Source: Streptacidiphilus carbonis (lineage in GTDB: Bacteria; Actinomycetota; Actinomycetes; Streptomycetales; Streptomycetaceae). From it: a stretch of 64,000 bases of DNA. The stretch's first letter is position 1. The number at the start of each line of letters is the position of its first letter. A model generated the notes under the pieces. That model had not been told where the DNA came from. It ran no database searches and saw nothing but the letters and a program-made list of their open reading frames with translations. The translations under genes were made by a program, and so were the position numbers. The DNA is taken from positions 187,084 through 251,083 of the forward strand of contig NZ_BBPM01000005.1 in NCBI RefSeq assembly GCF_000787775.1, written 5' to 3'. Shown in pieces: positions 15,893-26,591 of this stretch.

Positions 15893-17161
15893 ATGGCGAC
15901 CGATACCACCGTGCCCCTCCCCGGGAAGCTCGTTGCCGTCCAGCTGAGACTGCTGCCCTGGGCGGCGCTGATCGGGATCGCCTGCTCGGCCGTCCTGCTC
16001 GGCGTCGGCAAGGTCGAGGAACTGATCCACCACCTGCTGTGGCAGCACCTGCCCGGTTGGCTGGGCATCCACGACGGCGCCCACAACCGCTGGTGGATCG
16101 TCGCCGTGCTGACGTTCGTCGGCCTCGCCGTCGGCCTGACGGTCCGTTACGCCCCTGGCCACGCCGGGCCCGACCCGGCCACCGAGTCGCTCGTCGCACC
16201 GCCGATGCCGGTGGCCGTGCTGCCGGGACTGCTGCTGGCGACCGTACTGGCGCTCGGCGGCGGCGTCAGCCTGGGGCCGGAGAACCCCATCACCGCCGCC
16301 AACATCGCCCTGGCCTGGTGGTTCGCCCACACGGTGCTCAAGCGGCAGGACACCGCGACCTGGGTCGCCCTGGGCGCCGCCGGCACCGTGGGCGCACTGT
16401 TCGGCACCCCCGTGGCCGCCGCACTGATCCTGTCAGAGGTGCTGGTCAGCCGTCCCGGGCAGCGCATGTGGGACCAACTGCTTGCCCCGCTTCTGGCGGG
16501 CGCCGCCGGTTCGCTCGCCACCACGGTGATCGGCGCGCCGTCACTGTCGCTGACGCTCCCGCCCTACCGGGGCTTCGAACTCGTGGATCTGGTCTCCGGC
16601 ACCGTGATCGTGCTGTCGGCGACGGCCCTCGGAGTCGCCGGCGCCTACGCCTTCCCCTATCTGCACACGTGGTTCCACTCGATGCGCGCCCCGGTCCTGA
16701 TGCTCGGCGTCGGCGGCCTGTGCCTGGCCGTCCTGGGCGCGATCGGCGGGGAGATCACCTTGTTCAAGGGCCTGGACCAGATGAACGAACTGGTGACCGG
16801 GCTGCCAGGATTCGGCAACGCCCAACTGCTCATGTACGCCTTGGTCAAGCTTGCCGCCCTGATCACCGCCGCGACCTGCGGCTTCCGCGGTGGACGGATC
16901 TTCCCTGCCGCGTTCGTCGGCGTCGCGGCCGGCTGCCTCTCCCACGGGCTCGTGCCCGGCGTCCCGCTCGCTCTGGCCATCGGCGCCGGCGTGATGGGCA
17001 TGGTGACCGCAGCGACCCGGCAGGGCTGGCTCAGCCTCTTCATGGGCGTGGCGATCACCGGCGACCTCAAGCTGCTGCCGGTGCTGTGCGTGCTGATCAT
17101 CCCGGCCTGGCTGCTGTGCGTCGGCCGCCCGCCGCTGCAGATCGAGCACCCGCAGGCATGA
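15893..17161 (+). CDS. CLC-family (YfeO-like) anion transport protein
   Basis: A 422-residue integral membrane protein of the chloride channel superfamily. The family signature appears as GGGVSLGPENPITAANIALA, in which GPENP occupies the position of the canonical GREGP loop and keeps the gating glutamate; GGRIFPAAFVGVAAG matches the second anion-binding loop (GxFxP). About ten hydrophobic helices are evident. The sequence is closest in style to the ion channel proteins related to E. coli YfeO. I chose ATG 15893 over GTG 15851 because the latter adds a hydrophilic stretch overlapping the inverted repeats. The transported ion is inferred only from the family. Confidence 0.85.
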   Translation: MATDTTVPLPGKLVAVQLRLLPWAALIGIACSAVLLGVGKVEELIHHLLWQHLPGWLGIHDGAHNRWWIVAVLTFVGLAVGLTVRYAPGHAGPDPATESLVAPPMPVAVLPGLLLATVLALGGGVSLGPENPITAANIALAWWFAHTVLKRQDTATWVALGAAGTVGALFGTPVAAALILSEVLVSRPGQRMWDQLLAPLLAGAAGSLATTVIGAPSLSLTLPPYRGFELVDLVSGTVIVLSATALGVAGAYAFPYLHTWFHSMRAPVLMLGVGGLCLAVLGAIGGEITLFKGLDQMNELVTGLPGFGNAQLLMYALVKLAALITAATCGFRGGRIFPAAFVGVAAGCLSHGLVPGVPLALAIGAGVMGMVTAATRQGWLSLFMGVAITGDLKLLPVLCVLIIPAWLLCVGRPPLQIEHPQA

Positions 17162-17261
17162 CCAGCCACCGGACCTGTCGCGCTGAAACCGACGTACGGC
17201 GGCACCCCGGTCTACGCCCCGATCACGCTCCGGCTCCACGGCAAGCAGGGCTGAAGTGCCG

Positions 17262-18452
17262 TCAGGTGCTCAGCACGACGGCCGAGCCGTGGCCGAACAG
17301 GCCCTTGTTGGCGGTGATGCCGACCCGGGCACCGTCCACCTGGCGTCCGCCCGCGCGGCCCTGGAGCTGCCAGGTGATCTCGCAGACCTGGGCGATGGCC
17401 TGAGCGGGCACCGCCTCCCCGAAGCAGGCCAGCCCGCCGCTGGGGTTGACCGGGATCCGCCCGCCCACCGCGGTCTCCCCGTCCCGCAGAAGCTTCTCCG
17501 CGCCACCCGCCTCGCACAGCCCCAGGTGTTCGTACCAGTCCAGTTCCAGCGCCGTGGCCAGGTCGTAGACCTCGGCGACGTCCACGTCCTGCGGGCCGAT
17601 GCCGGACTGCGCATAGGCCGCGTCGCCGATCGAGTCCATGAACCCCCGTGTCGGCGGGGCGGCCACGGCCGTGGAGTCGGTGGCGATGTCCGGCAGCTCC
17701 AGCACCGTGTTCGGATAGGTCGGCGTGACGCTCGCGACCCCCCGGATCCGCACCCCGGGCGACGCCCCGCCGTGTCGGCGGTAGGCCGCCTCGCTCATCA
17801 GCACCAGCGCCGCCCCGCCGTCGGAGGTCGCGCAGATGTCCAGCAGGTGCAGCGGATCGGACACGATCGGCGAGGCCAGCACCTCCTCCGCGGTGACCGC
17901 CTTCCGGTACCGGGCCCGGGGGTTGGCCAGACCGTGCCGGGCGTTCTTCACCTTCACTTCCGCGAAGTCCTCGGCGGTGGCCCCGTGCAGGTCCATCCGG
18001 CGGCGCGCCGCCAGCGCGAAGTACGCCGGGTTGGTCGCCCCCAGCAGCCGGAACCGCAGCCAGTCCGGGTCCGCGGGCCGATCACCGGCGTTCGGCGCCA
18101 GGAAGCCCTTGGGCGTGGTGTCCGCCCCCACCACCAGGGCGATGTCACACAACCCGGCCAGAATCCGGGCCCGCGCCGTGTCGATGGCCATCGCGCCCGA
18201 GGTACAGGCACCGTAGGCACTCGCCACCTGCGCCCCCGACCAGCCCAGAGCGCGGGCGAGGGTGGCGCCGGCGACGTACCCCGCATAGCCGTTGCGGACC
18301 GTCTCCCCCGCTGCCACGAACTGCACCTCACGCCAGTCCACCGCGGCGTCCGCCAGGGCCTCCGAGGCGGCCCGCACGCCGTACTCGACGAACGGACGGC
18401 CCCACTTGCCCCAGGGGGTCATCCCGACCCCGGCCACGATCACGTCGTTCAC
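17262..18452 (-). CDS. thiolase-like protein (SCP-x/lipid-transfer type)
   Basis: A 396-residue thiolase-fold enzyme of the subgroup annotated as lipid-transfer protein or acetyl-CoA acetyltransferase. It starts VNDVIVAGVGMTPWGKWGRP, has the reactive Cys83 in SAYGACTSGAMAID, DICATSDGGAALVLMSEAAY in the middle, and ends with VNPSGGLACFGEAVPAQAIA and a C-terminal TANKGLFGHGSAVVLST. GTG start at 18452 overlaps the stop of the upstream DUF35 gene by 4 bases. Thiolase-like proteins encoded with DUF35 partners form aldolase or thiolase complexes acting on acyl-CoA side chains (for example Ltp2 with the ChsH2 DUF35 domain in steroid breakdown); the substrate here is unknown. Confidence 0.87.
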   Translation of the reverse strand: MNDVIVAGVGMTPWGKWGRPFVEYGVRAASEALADAAVDWREVQFVAAGETVRNGYAGYVAGATLARALGWSGAQVASAYGACTSGAMAIDTARARILAGLCDIALVVGADTTPKGFLAPNAGDRPADPDWLRFRLLGATNPAYFALAARRRMDLHGATAEDFAEVKVKNARHGLANPRARYRKAVTAEEVLASPIVSDPLHLLDICATSDGGAALVLMSEAAYRRHGGASPGVRIRGVASVTPTYPNTVLELPDIATDSTAVAAPPTRGFMDSIGDAAYAQSGIGPQDVDVAEVYDLATALELDWYEHLGLCEAGGAEKLLRDGETAVGGRIPVNPSGGLACFGEAVPAQAIAQVCEITWQLQGRAGGRQVDGARVGITANKGLFGHGSAVVLST

Positions 18453-18892
18453 CGCGCCACCCCCGCCGGACGCCACTTCCAGATCGTGTACTCGTGCTCG
18501 TCGTCGCAGAACAGCGTGTCCACCACCAGCTCCACCCGCGCCCCCACCCGCAGGTCCTCCACCGAGACCCCCGCCACCGCCTGGCCCAGCACCACCAGCC
18601 CGCTGCCGTCGACCTCCACCGCCACCAGCGTGCACGGCTCGTACGGTTCCAGGGCCGGAACGAAGGGAGCCGGCGGCTGGTACCGCAGATCCGTGTAACT
18701 CCACACGGTGCCCCCGGGCCCCAATCTCACCTCGGTGAACTCGCTCCCGCCGCAGGCCGGGTTGGGACAGCGGAAGCTCGCGGCCGGAAACGCCACCGCG
18801 GCGCAGCCGTCGCACCTGCTGCCGACGAGGGCCGGTCCACCGTCCTCGGTGAACCAGCCCTCCGCGCCCAGCGCGGGCGTCCTCGTCCTCAT
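18449..18892 (-). CDS. DUF35 (zinc ribbon plus OB-fold) acyl-CoA-associated protein
   Basis: A 147-residue protein with a rubredoxin-like zinc ribbon (Cys27, Cys30, Cys42, Cys47) followed by an OB-fold beginning GGTVWSYTDLRY and including PYEPCTLVAVEVDGSGLVVLG. This is the DUF35/ChsH2-type partner that binds thiolase-like enzymes and positions CoA. ATG at 18892 has GGGAAGGGG immediately upstream; a TTG at 18907 is less likely. Translationally coupled to the thiolase by a GTGA overlap, which supports a stable two-subunit complex. Confidence 0.87.
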   Translation of the reverse strand: MRTRTPALGAEGWFTEDGGPALVGSRCDGCAAVAFPAASFRCPNPACGGSEFTEVRLGPGGTVWSYTDLRYQPPAPFVPALEPYEPCTLVAVEVDGSGLVVLGQAVAGVSVEDLRVGARVELVVDTLFCDDEHEYTIWKWRPAGVAR

Positions 18893-19025
18893 CGCACCCC
18901 TTCCCAAGCCCGGAGCCGGAGCCGCAGTTCAGGTCGTACCTGACGGGTCTAGCCCATGGCGCTGTGACTTGGAAGGGGCACGCGACCGGTGATCGCTCAC
19001 GCCGGCCCTGCGGGACTACGGCGGG

Positions 19026-21387
<2,362 letters not shown>

Positions 21388-21522
21388 GACGCTGTCCTTC
21401 CAGGTCCGTTCGGGTACGCCTCCAGGCTCGCCCGGCGCGCGCCGCCGTGACAGCGGCGTGATCGCCATGGTCCGCAAGGATCGTGCCACCCCGGCCGGCG
21501 GCCCGACTGGGGGCCGCTGGCT

Positions 21523-21635
21523 GGCTGGGCGCGCACGCAGCGAATGAAGCAGAGCCCCGCCCCCCGGGGGGCTGCAACCGAACCGCGGTGGGCAAGTTGC
21601 AGCCGCACAGGGGCGCGGGGACTGCGCGCCCAGCC
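21523..21635. repeat. streptomycete-like intergenic inverted-repeat element
   Basis: Imperfect multi-hairpin element. Outer arms ggctgggcgcgc (21523-21534) and gcgcgcccagcc (21624-21635) are perfect inverted copies; an inner pair ggctgcaac (21570-21578) and gttgcagcc (21596-21604) is also perfect, with further G/C-rich complementary segments between. The right half (about 21605-21635) resembles the dispersed intergenic repeat of Streptomyces genomes containing GGGGCGCGGGGAACTGCGCG. It lies between the stop of the GlxA-like gene and the start of gap and may terminate the former. Confidence 0.6.
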
Positions 21636-21672
21636 GGCAACGGTCAGCAGTCGACTCCGGGCCCCGCAGTGG

Positions 21673-22629
21673 CTACTCGCCCCGGGTGAAGGTGCGCCGG
21701 TACTCGCTCGGTGTGGTGCCGAGGATGCGCTGGAAGTGGAGCCGCAGGTTCGAGCCGGTACCGAGGCCGACCTCGGCGGCGATCTGCTCGATGCCGAGAT
21801 GCGAGCGCTCCAGCAGCTCGCGGGCGGTGTCGATGCGGGCACGCATGATCCACTGCATCGGCGTGTACCCGGTCTCCTCGGCGAAGCGCCGCGAGAAGGT
21901 CCGGGGCGAGACCGCCGCCTCCCGGGCGAGGATGTCCAGGGTGAGGGGCTCGCCGAGCCGCCGCAGCGCCCACTCGCGGGTGGCGGCGAACCGCTCGCCG
22001 AGCGGCTCGGGCACGCTGCGCGGCACGTACTGCGCCTGTCCGCCGCTGCGGTAGGGGGCCGCGACCAGGCGTCGGGCGGCGTGGTTGGACGCGGCCACGC
22101 CGAGGTCGCCGCGCAGGATGTGCAGGCACAGGTCGAGGCCGGAGGCGGCGCCCGCCGAGGTCAGCACGCTGCCCTCGTCGACGAAGAGCACGTTCTCGTC
22201 GACCCGGACCAGCGGGTGCTTCGCCGCCAGCGCCCGGGTGTAGTGCCAGTGGGTGGTGGCGCGCCTGCCGTCGAGCAGGTCGGTGGCGGCCAGCGCGAAC
22301 GCCCCGGTGGAGATCGCGGCCAGCCGCGCGCCCCGCTCGTGGGCGGCCAGCAGCGCGTCGACGACCGCCTGCGGCGGATCCTCGCGGTCCGGGAACCGGT
22401 AGCCGGGGATGAAGACGATGTCGGCCCAGACGAGGGCCTCCGGACCATAGGCGACGCTGTAGGACAGCCCGTCGCCGCCGGTCACCATCCCGCGCGCCGC
22501 ACCGCACACCCTCACCTCGTACGGCATGCTGGCGCGGGTCGTGAACACCTGCGCGGGAATGCCCACGTCGAGCGGTTTCGCACCCTCCAGGACCAGGACG
22601 GCGACACGGCGGCGACGCGAGACGGGCAC
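21673..22629 (-). CDS. GlxA-family AraC regulator (DJ-1/PfpI plus HTH)
   Basis: A 318-residue regulator combining an N-terminal DJ-1/PfpI-like domain (about 8-170, VAVLVLEGAKPLDVGIPAQV) and a C-terminal AraC DNA-binding domain (about 220-318, ILAREAAVSPRTFSRRFAEE and IEQIAAEVGLGTGSNLRLHF). At the nucleophile elbow, where DJ-1 proteins often have Cys, it has Ser107 in AISTGAFALAA, so it is probably a sensor rather than an enzyme. The GTG at 22629 was preferred because upstream sequence is arginine/aspartate-rich and unlike the family; longer starts up to 22770 remain possible. An inverted repeat gatgcc/ggcatc at 22777-22800 lies in the divergent region. Confidence 0.85.
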   Translation of the reverse strand: MPVSRRRRVAVLVLEGAKPLDVGIPAQVFTTRASMPYEVRVCGAARGMVTGGDGLSYSVAYGPEALVWADIVFIPGYRFPDREDPPQAVVDALLAAHERGARLAAISTGAFALAATDLLDGRRATTHWHYTRALAAKHPLVRVDENVLFVDEGSVLTSAGAASGLDLCLHILRGDLGVAASNHAARRLVAAPYRSGGQAQYVPRSVPEPLGERFAATREWALRRLGEPLTLDILAREAAVSPRTFSRRFAEETGYTPMQWIMRARIDTARELLERSHLGIEQIAAEVGLGTGSNLRLHFQRILGTTPSEYRRTFTRGE

Positions 22630-22849
22630 GGGACGATCGTACGTGCTGGACCGGCCTGGCCTGCGCACGCCGCGATCCGGCGTGGTGTCCGAGGCGACCG
22701 GGTCCTCCGCGTCGGACCCGGACTCGCGCTCGGGCGTGCGGCTCGGATCGAGTAGCATTCTCACGATCATGCAGATGATGCCATGTCAATATCGGGCATC
22801 CCCCTGCATGTTGGGACCTCCACAGCGAACTGACGGGTCGAGGAGAGAC

Positions 22850-23704
22850 ATGACTGCCGAGAACTGGGACTGGGCCGTATCCGACGGCAGCCTCCCGGCC
22901 AGCGTCGACCTGCGCACGGACATACCGCACCCGGCCCGGATGTACGACTACTACCTGGGCGGGAAGGACAACTTCCCCGCCGACCGCGCCGCCGCCGCAC
23001 AGGTGGTCCAGCTGCTGCCGAGCGCCCCGGCCGGCTCCCGGGCCAACCGGCGCTTCCTGGGCCGGGCGGTGCGCTACGCCGCCGAGTTGGGCATCCGTCA
23101 GTTCCTGGACATCGGCACCGGCATCCCCGCCTCCAACAACACCCACGAGGTCGCCCAGGCGGCGTCCCCGGACGCCCGGGTGGTCTACGTCGACAACGAC
23201 CCGATCGTGCTCACCCACGCCAGGGCCCTGCTGCGCGGCACCGCCGAGGGCCGCACCGCCTACATCGACGCCGACTTCCGCGACCCCGACTCGATCCTGC
23301 AGGCCGCACAGACCAAGGAGCTGCTGGATTTCACCCAGCCGGTCGCGCTGCTGGTGGTGGCCCTGCTGCACTTCTTCTCCGACACCGACAACCCGCAGGC
23401 GCTGCTGGCCCGCTATGTCGAGGCCCTGCCGCCCGGCAGCCTGCTGATCCTGACCCACGGCACCGGCGAGCTGATGGACCCGGAGATCGCGGCCCGGATC
23501 GAGGACACCTACACCAAGTCCGGACTCAACATCCGCTCCCGCACCCATGTCCAGGTGCTGGAGTTCTTCAAGGGCCTGGAGCTGGTCGAGCCCGGTCTGG
23601 TGCCGGTGCACGAGTGGCGCCCGGACCCCGACAACGAGGACGACCGGCTGATGACCCGCGAGGAGGTCGCCGGCTACGGGGGCGTCGCCCTCAAGCGCGG
23701 CTGA
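22850..23704 (+). CDS. S-adenosyl methyltransferase, PF04672 type
   Basis: A 284-residue protein of the actinobacterial SAM-dependent methyltransferase family PF04672 (formerly DUF574). Signatures are DIPHPARMYDYYLGGKDNFP, RANRRFLGRAVRYAAELGI, the SAM-binding FLDIGTGIPASNNTHEVAQ, and VVYVDNDPIVLTHARALL. The ATG at 22850 follows AGGAG. The next gene is a close paralogue nine bases beyond the stop, so the pair is a tandem duplication. The acceptor molecule is not known for this family; two copies side by side suggest diversification. Confidence 0.9.
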   Translation: MTAENWDWAVSDGSLPASVDLRTDIPHPARMYDYYLGGKDNFPADRAAAAQVVQLLPSAPAGSRANRRFLGRAVRYAAELGIRQFLDIGTGIPASNNTHEVAQAASPDARVVYVDNDPIVLTHARALLRGTAEGRTAYIDADFRDPDSILQAAQTKELLDFTQPVALLVVALLHFFSDTDNPQALLARYVEALPPGSLLILTHGTGELMDPEIAARIEDTYTKSGLNIRSRTHVQVLEFFKGLELVEPGLVPVHEWRPDPDNEDDRLMTREEVAGYGGVALKRG

Positions 23705-23713
23705 ACGGACGCC

Positions 23714-24526
23714 ATGTCCGGACTTCGTGTCGATCTGCCCCATCCGGCCCGGATGTACGACTACTACCTGGGAGGCAGGGACAGCTTTCCGGCGGACCGC
23801 AACGCCGCCGCCCGGGTCGTCGCGCTGTTCCCGCAGGTCCGCAGCACGGCCAGGGCCAACCGCCGGTTCCTCGGCCGGGCCGTGCGCTTCGCCGCACGGC
23901 AGGGGATCCGGCAGTTCCTGGACATCGGCACCGGTATCCCCACCGCCGACAACACGCACCAGGTGGCGCAGACGGTGGCCGCCGACGCCCGGGTGGTCTA
24001 CGTCGACAACGACCCGATGGTGCTCAGCCACGCCCGCGCCCTGCTGCGCGGCAACGCCGAGGGCCGCACCGCCTTCGTCGACGCCGACTTCCGCGAACCG
24101 GCGGAGATCCTGCGCTCGCCGCAGGTCACCGAGGTGCTGGACTTCTCCCTGCCGGTCGCGCTGATGGTGGTCTCGCTGCTGCACTTCGTCCCCGCCGAGG
24201 ACCGCCCGGAGCAGGTGCTGCGGCAGCTGAAGGACGCGCTGGCCCCCGGCAGCGCGCTGATCCTCTCGCACGCGACCGACGCGTTCACCCCGCCGGAGAT
24301 CGCCGCCCACGTCCTGCGGACCTACACCGGCGCGGGGACCAGCCTCACCCCGCGCAGCCACCGCGAGGTGCTGCGCTTCTTCGACGGCCTGGACCTGGTC
24401 GAACCCGGCCTGGTGCCGGTGCACCGGTGGCGCACCGAGGACGCCGAAGACCTCGGCCTGACCAGCGAGGAGGTCGCCGGCTACGCCGGCGTGGCGCTGA
24501 AGCCGGGCCCGGGAATTGCAACCTGA
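23714..24526 (+). CDS. S-adenosyl methyltransferase, PF04672 type (tandem paralogue)
   Basis: A 270-residue paralogue of the preceding gene: DLPHPARMYDYYLGGRDSFP, FLDIGTGIPTADNTHQVAQ and VVYVDNDPMVLSHARALLRG align almost position by position. It lacks the 15-residue leader of its neighbour. It shares the C-terminal EPGLVPVHRWR and EEVAGYAGVALK segment. The two genes are separated by 9 bp and surely co-transcribed. Possibly distinct methyl acceptors, but nothing in the sequence shows this. Confidence 0.9.
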   Translation: MSGLRVDLPHPARMYDYYLGGRDSFPADRNAAARVVALFPQVRSTARANRRFLGRAVRFAARQGIRQFLDIGTGIPTADNTHQVAQTVAADARVVYVDNDPMVLSHARALLRGNAEGRTAFVDADFREPAEILRSPQVTEVLDFSLPVALMVVSLLHFVPAEDRPEQVLRQLKDALAPGSALILSHATDAFTPPEIAAHVLRTYTGAGTSLTPRSHREVLRFFDGLDLVEPGLVPVHRWRTEDAEDLGLTSEEVAGYAGVALKPGPGIAT

Positions 24527-24631
24527 TCCTCATCCCTTCTTGACACGGTCCTCAGGACCGGAGCACAGGATGAGGGTTCAGGAGAAGCGGAGACCCGGAC
24601 AGGTCCGGGTCGGCGGCTGCTGGAGGCTCTC

Positions 24632-26035
24632 GTGAGTGACGGCCAGGGACAGTACGGCGCGACGGGCACGGCAGGCGGCGGCTGGGGGCCGCCCTACCCG
24701 CCGGGAGAACCCTCTGCCGAGGGCAGCATGAGCGGCTACCCCCCGCCGCCGGTCCACGGCGCCCCTCCCGCCGGTCCGCCGCCGAGGCGGCCGCGCAGGC
24801 GGGGCCGAAGGCTGGGCACGTCGGTGATGCTGCTGGCCGCGGTCGGGGTGGGCATCGGGATCGACCACGCGTTCTGGCGTCCCGCGGCTGCTGCCCCGGC
24901 TTCGTCGTCGGCGTTCGGCGCGAACGCGACTCCCCAGCCGGGCGCCTCGCTGCAGCCCGGCGCCGGGGGCGCGACGCCCTCCCCCGCCTTCCCGACCACG
25001 CCCACTGCTCCGTCCACCCAGGGGGCGGGACCGGGGGCGGCCGGCGGTGACCCGGCGGTGGCGGCCAAGGTCGAACCGGCACTGGCGATCATCAACGTCA
25101 CCCTCGGCTACCAGGACCTCCAGGCGGCGGGCACCGGCATGGTGCTCACGTCCAGCGGTGAGATCCTCACCAACAACCATGTGATCAGCGGAGCCACCCA
25201 GATCTCCGTCACCGACGTGGGCAACAACCGCACCTACACCGCCGCCGTGGTCGGCTACGACGCCGCCGAGGACATGGCGGTCCTGCAGTTGCAGAACGCC
25301 TCGGGCCTGACCACCGTGCAGATCGGTTCGTCCGCCAAGACCGCAGTGGGCGACCAGGTCACCGCCATCGGCAACGCCGGCGGGACCGGCACGCCCACCG
25401 CGGCCTCCGGCAGTGTGACCGCGTTGAACCAGTCGATCACCGCCGGCGACGACGCCACCGGCTCCTCCGAGCAGCTGCACGGGCTGCTCCAGGTGGACGC
25501 GGACATCCAGCCGGGCGACTCCGGCGGCCCGCTGGTGAATTCCTCCGGCCAGGTCATCGGGATGGACACGGCCGGCTCCGCCTCCTCCGGCTTCCGGCAG
25601 AACGCCACCCAGGGCTTCGCCCTGCCGATCGACTCGCTGGTGCCGCTGGCCCAGCAGATCGAGGCGGGCAGGGCGAGCGCGGCCGTGCACATCGGCGCCA
25701 CGGCATTCCTCGGTGTCGAGGTCAGCAGCGGCAACAGCGCCGGCGGCGGCCTGGGCAACGGTGGGGGCAACGGCGGCGGCAGCGGCAACAACGGCACCGG
25801 CGTCAACGGCGCGCTGGTCGCCGGGGTGCTCAACGGCTCGCCCGCCGCGCAGACCTCGCTGGCGCAGGGTGACGTGATCACCTCCGTCGGCGGTCGGACG
25901 GTGTCCGGTTCGGCGGCATTGAGCGCGATCATGGCCACCCACCGTCCGGGCGACAAGGTCACCGTGGTGTGGACCGACACCTCCGGCACCCGGCACAGCG
26001 CCACCCTGGTCCTGGCCAGCGGCCCGGCGACCTGA
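24632..26035 (+). CDS. membrane-anchored HtrA-like serine protease
   Basis: A 467-residue protease with a Pro/Gly-rich cytoplasmic leader (1-50), a basic patch (51-60), one membrane helix (about 62-80), a Pro/Ser linker (85-140) and a trypsin-like domain with the triad His183 (TNNHVI), Asp214 (EDMAVL) and Ser297 (GDSGGP). A PDZ-like domain occupies about 355-465 and is interrupted by a Gly/Asn run (373-388). This is the DegP/HtrA layout, expected to act on misfolded or surface proteins outside the membrane. GTG start at 24632. Probably monocistronic. Confidence 0.9.
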   Translation: MSDGQGQYGATGTAGGGWGPPYPPGEPSAEGSMSGYPPPPVHGAPPAGPPPRRPRRRGRRLGTSVMLLAAVGVGIGIDHAFWRPAAAAPASSSAFGANATPQPGASLQPGAGGATPSPAFPTTPTAPSTQGAGPGAAGGDPAVAAKVEPALAIINVTLGYQDLQAAGTGMVLTSSGEILTNNHVISGATQISVTDVGNNRTYTAAVVGYDAAEDMAVLQLQNASGLTTVQIGSSAKTAVGDQVTAIGNAGGTGTPTAASGSVTALNQSITAGDDATGSSEQLHGLLQVDADIQPGDSGGPLVNSSGQVIGMDTAGSASSGFRQNATQGFALPIDSLVPLAQQIEAGRASAAVHIGATAFLGVEVSSGNSAGGGLGNGGGNGGGSGNNGTGVNGALVAGVLNGSPAAQTSLAQGDVITSVGGRTVSGSAALSAIMATHRPGDKVTVVWTDTSGTRHSATLVLASGPAT

Positions 26036-26118
26036 CCAGGTGCCGGGGCGGGTGCTCGGCACGGAGGCGGGGTGGCGCATAATCGGTGGCACCGACCGGC
26101 AGAGAGGTGACCCGCGCG

Positions 26119-26547
26119 ATGATCCCGACCGGTGCCGCCGTAGCGGCTGCCGTGACCTTCGTCTGGCTCGGAATGGTTCTGGCCATCTCCTTCCTGGAGG
26201 CGCCGCTGAAGTTCCGCGCCCCCGGGGTGACCATCCCGATCGGGCTGGGCATCGGCCGCCTGGTGTTCCGCGCGCTGAACCTCGTCGAGGCGGTGCTCGC
26301 GGTCGTGGTCGTCGTCGCTGTGGTCGCTGACCGGGCGTCAGCGACCACCGTCTCGCTCACTGCTGTCGTCGCCGTGCTGCTGGCCGTCCAGCTGGGTGTG
26401 GTCCGCCCCCGGCTCAACCGCCGCTCCGACCGGGTCCTGGCCGGCGAGGAGTTGCCCCGCTCGCGGGGCCACCTCTCCTACGTGGCCCTGGAGACGGCCA
26501 AGGTAGTCGCCCTGCTCGCCCTCGGCGTCGCCGTTCTGGCGGGCTGA
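26119..26547 (+). CDS. small integral membrane protein
   Basis: A 142-residue protein with about four membrane segments (5-25, 40-60, 60-90 and 120-142), including AAVAAAVTFVWLGMVLAISF and VLAVVVVVAVVADRASATTV. The FLEAPLKFRAPGVTIPIGLG loop is suggestive of the DUF4149-like group, but I cannot name a function. ATG 26119 with an AGAGAGG stretch 12 bp upstream; an in-frame GTG at 26107 is an alternative. It converges on the iminopeptidase gene. Confidence 0.75.
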   Translation: MIPTGAAVAAAVTFVWLGMVLAISFLEAPLKFRAPGVTIPIGLGIGRLVFRALNLVEAVLAVVVVVAVVADRASATTVSLTAVVAVLLAVQLGVVRPRLNRRSDRVLAGEELPRSRGHLSYVALETAKVVALLALGVAVLAG

Positions 26548-26591
26548 TCTCCGTACCGTGGTGTCCTTCGGGGCCGCCGCCCGCCCGGGCG

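Noticed and set aside
22777..22800. Inverted repeat gatgcc/ggcatc between the GlxA-like gene and methyltransferase
   Set aside because: Short arms with a 12-bp gap are expected by chance here; mentioned only as a weak operator candidate.
21644..24424. A 926-codon open frame on the minus strand over the methyltransferases and GlxA gene
   Set aside because: It crosses several well-supported genes and has no recognisable motifs.
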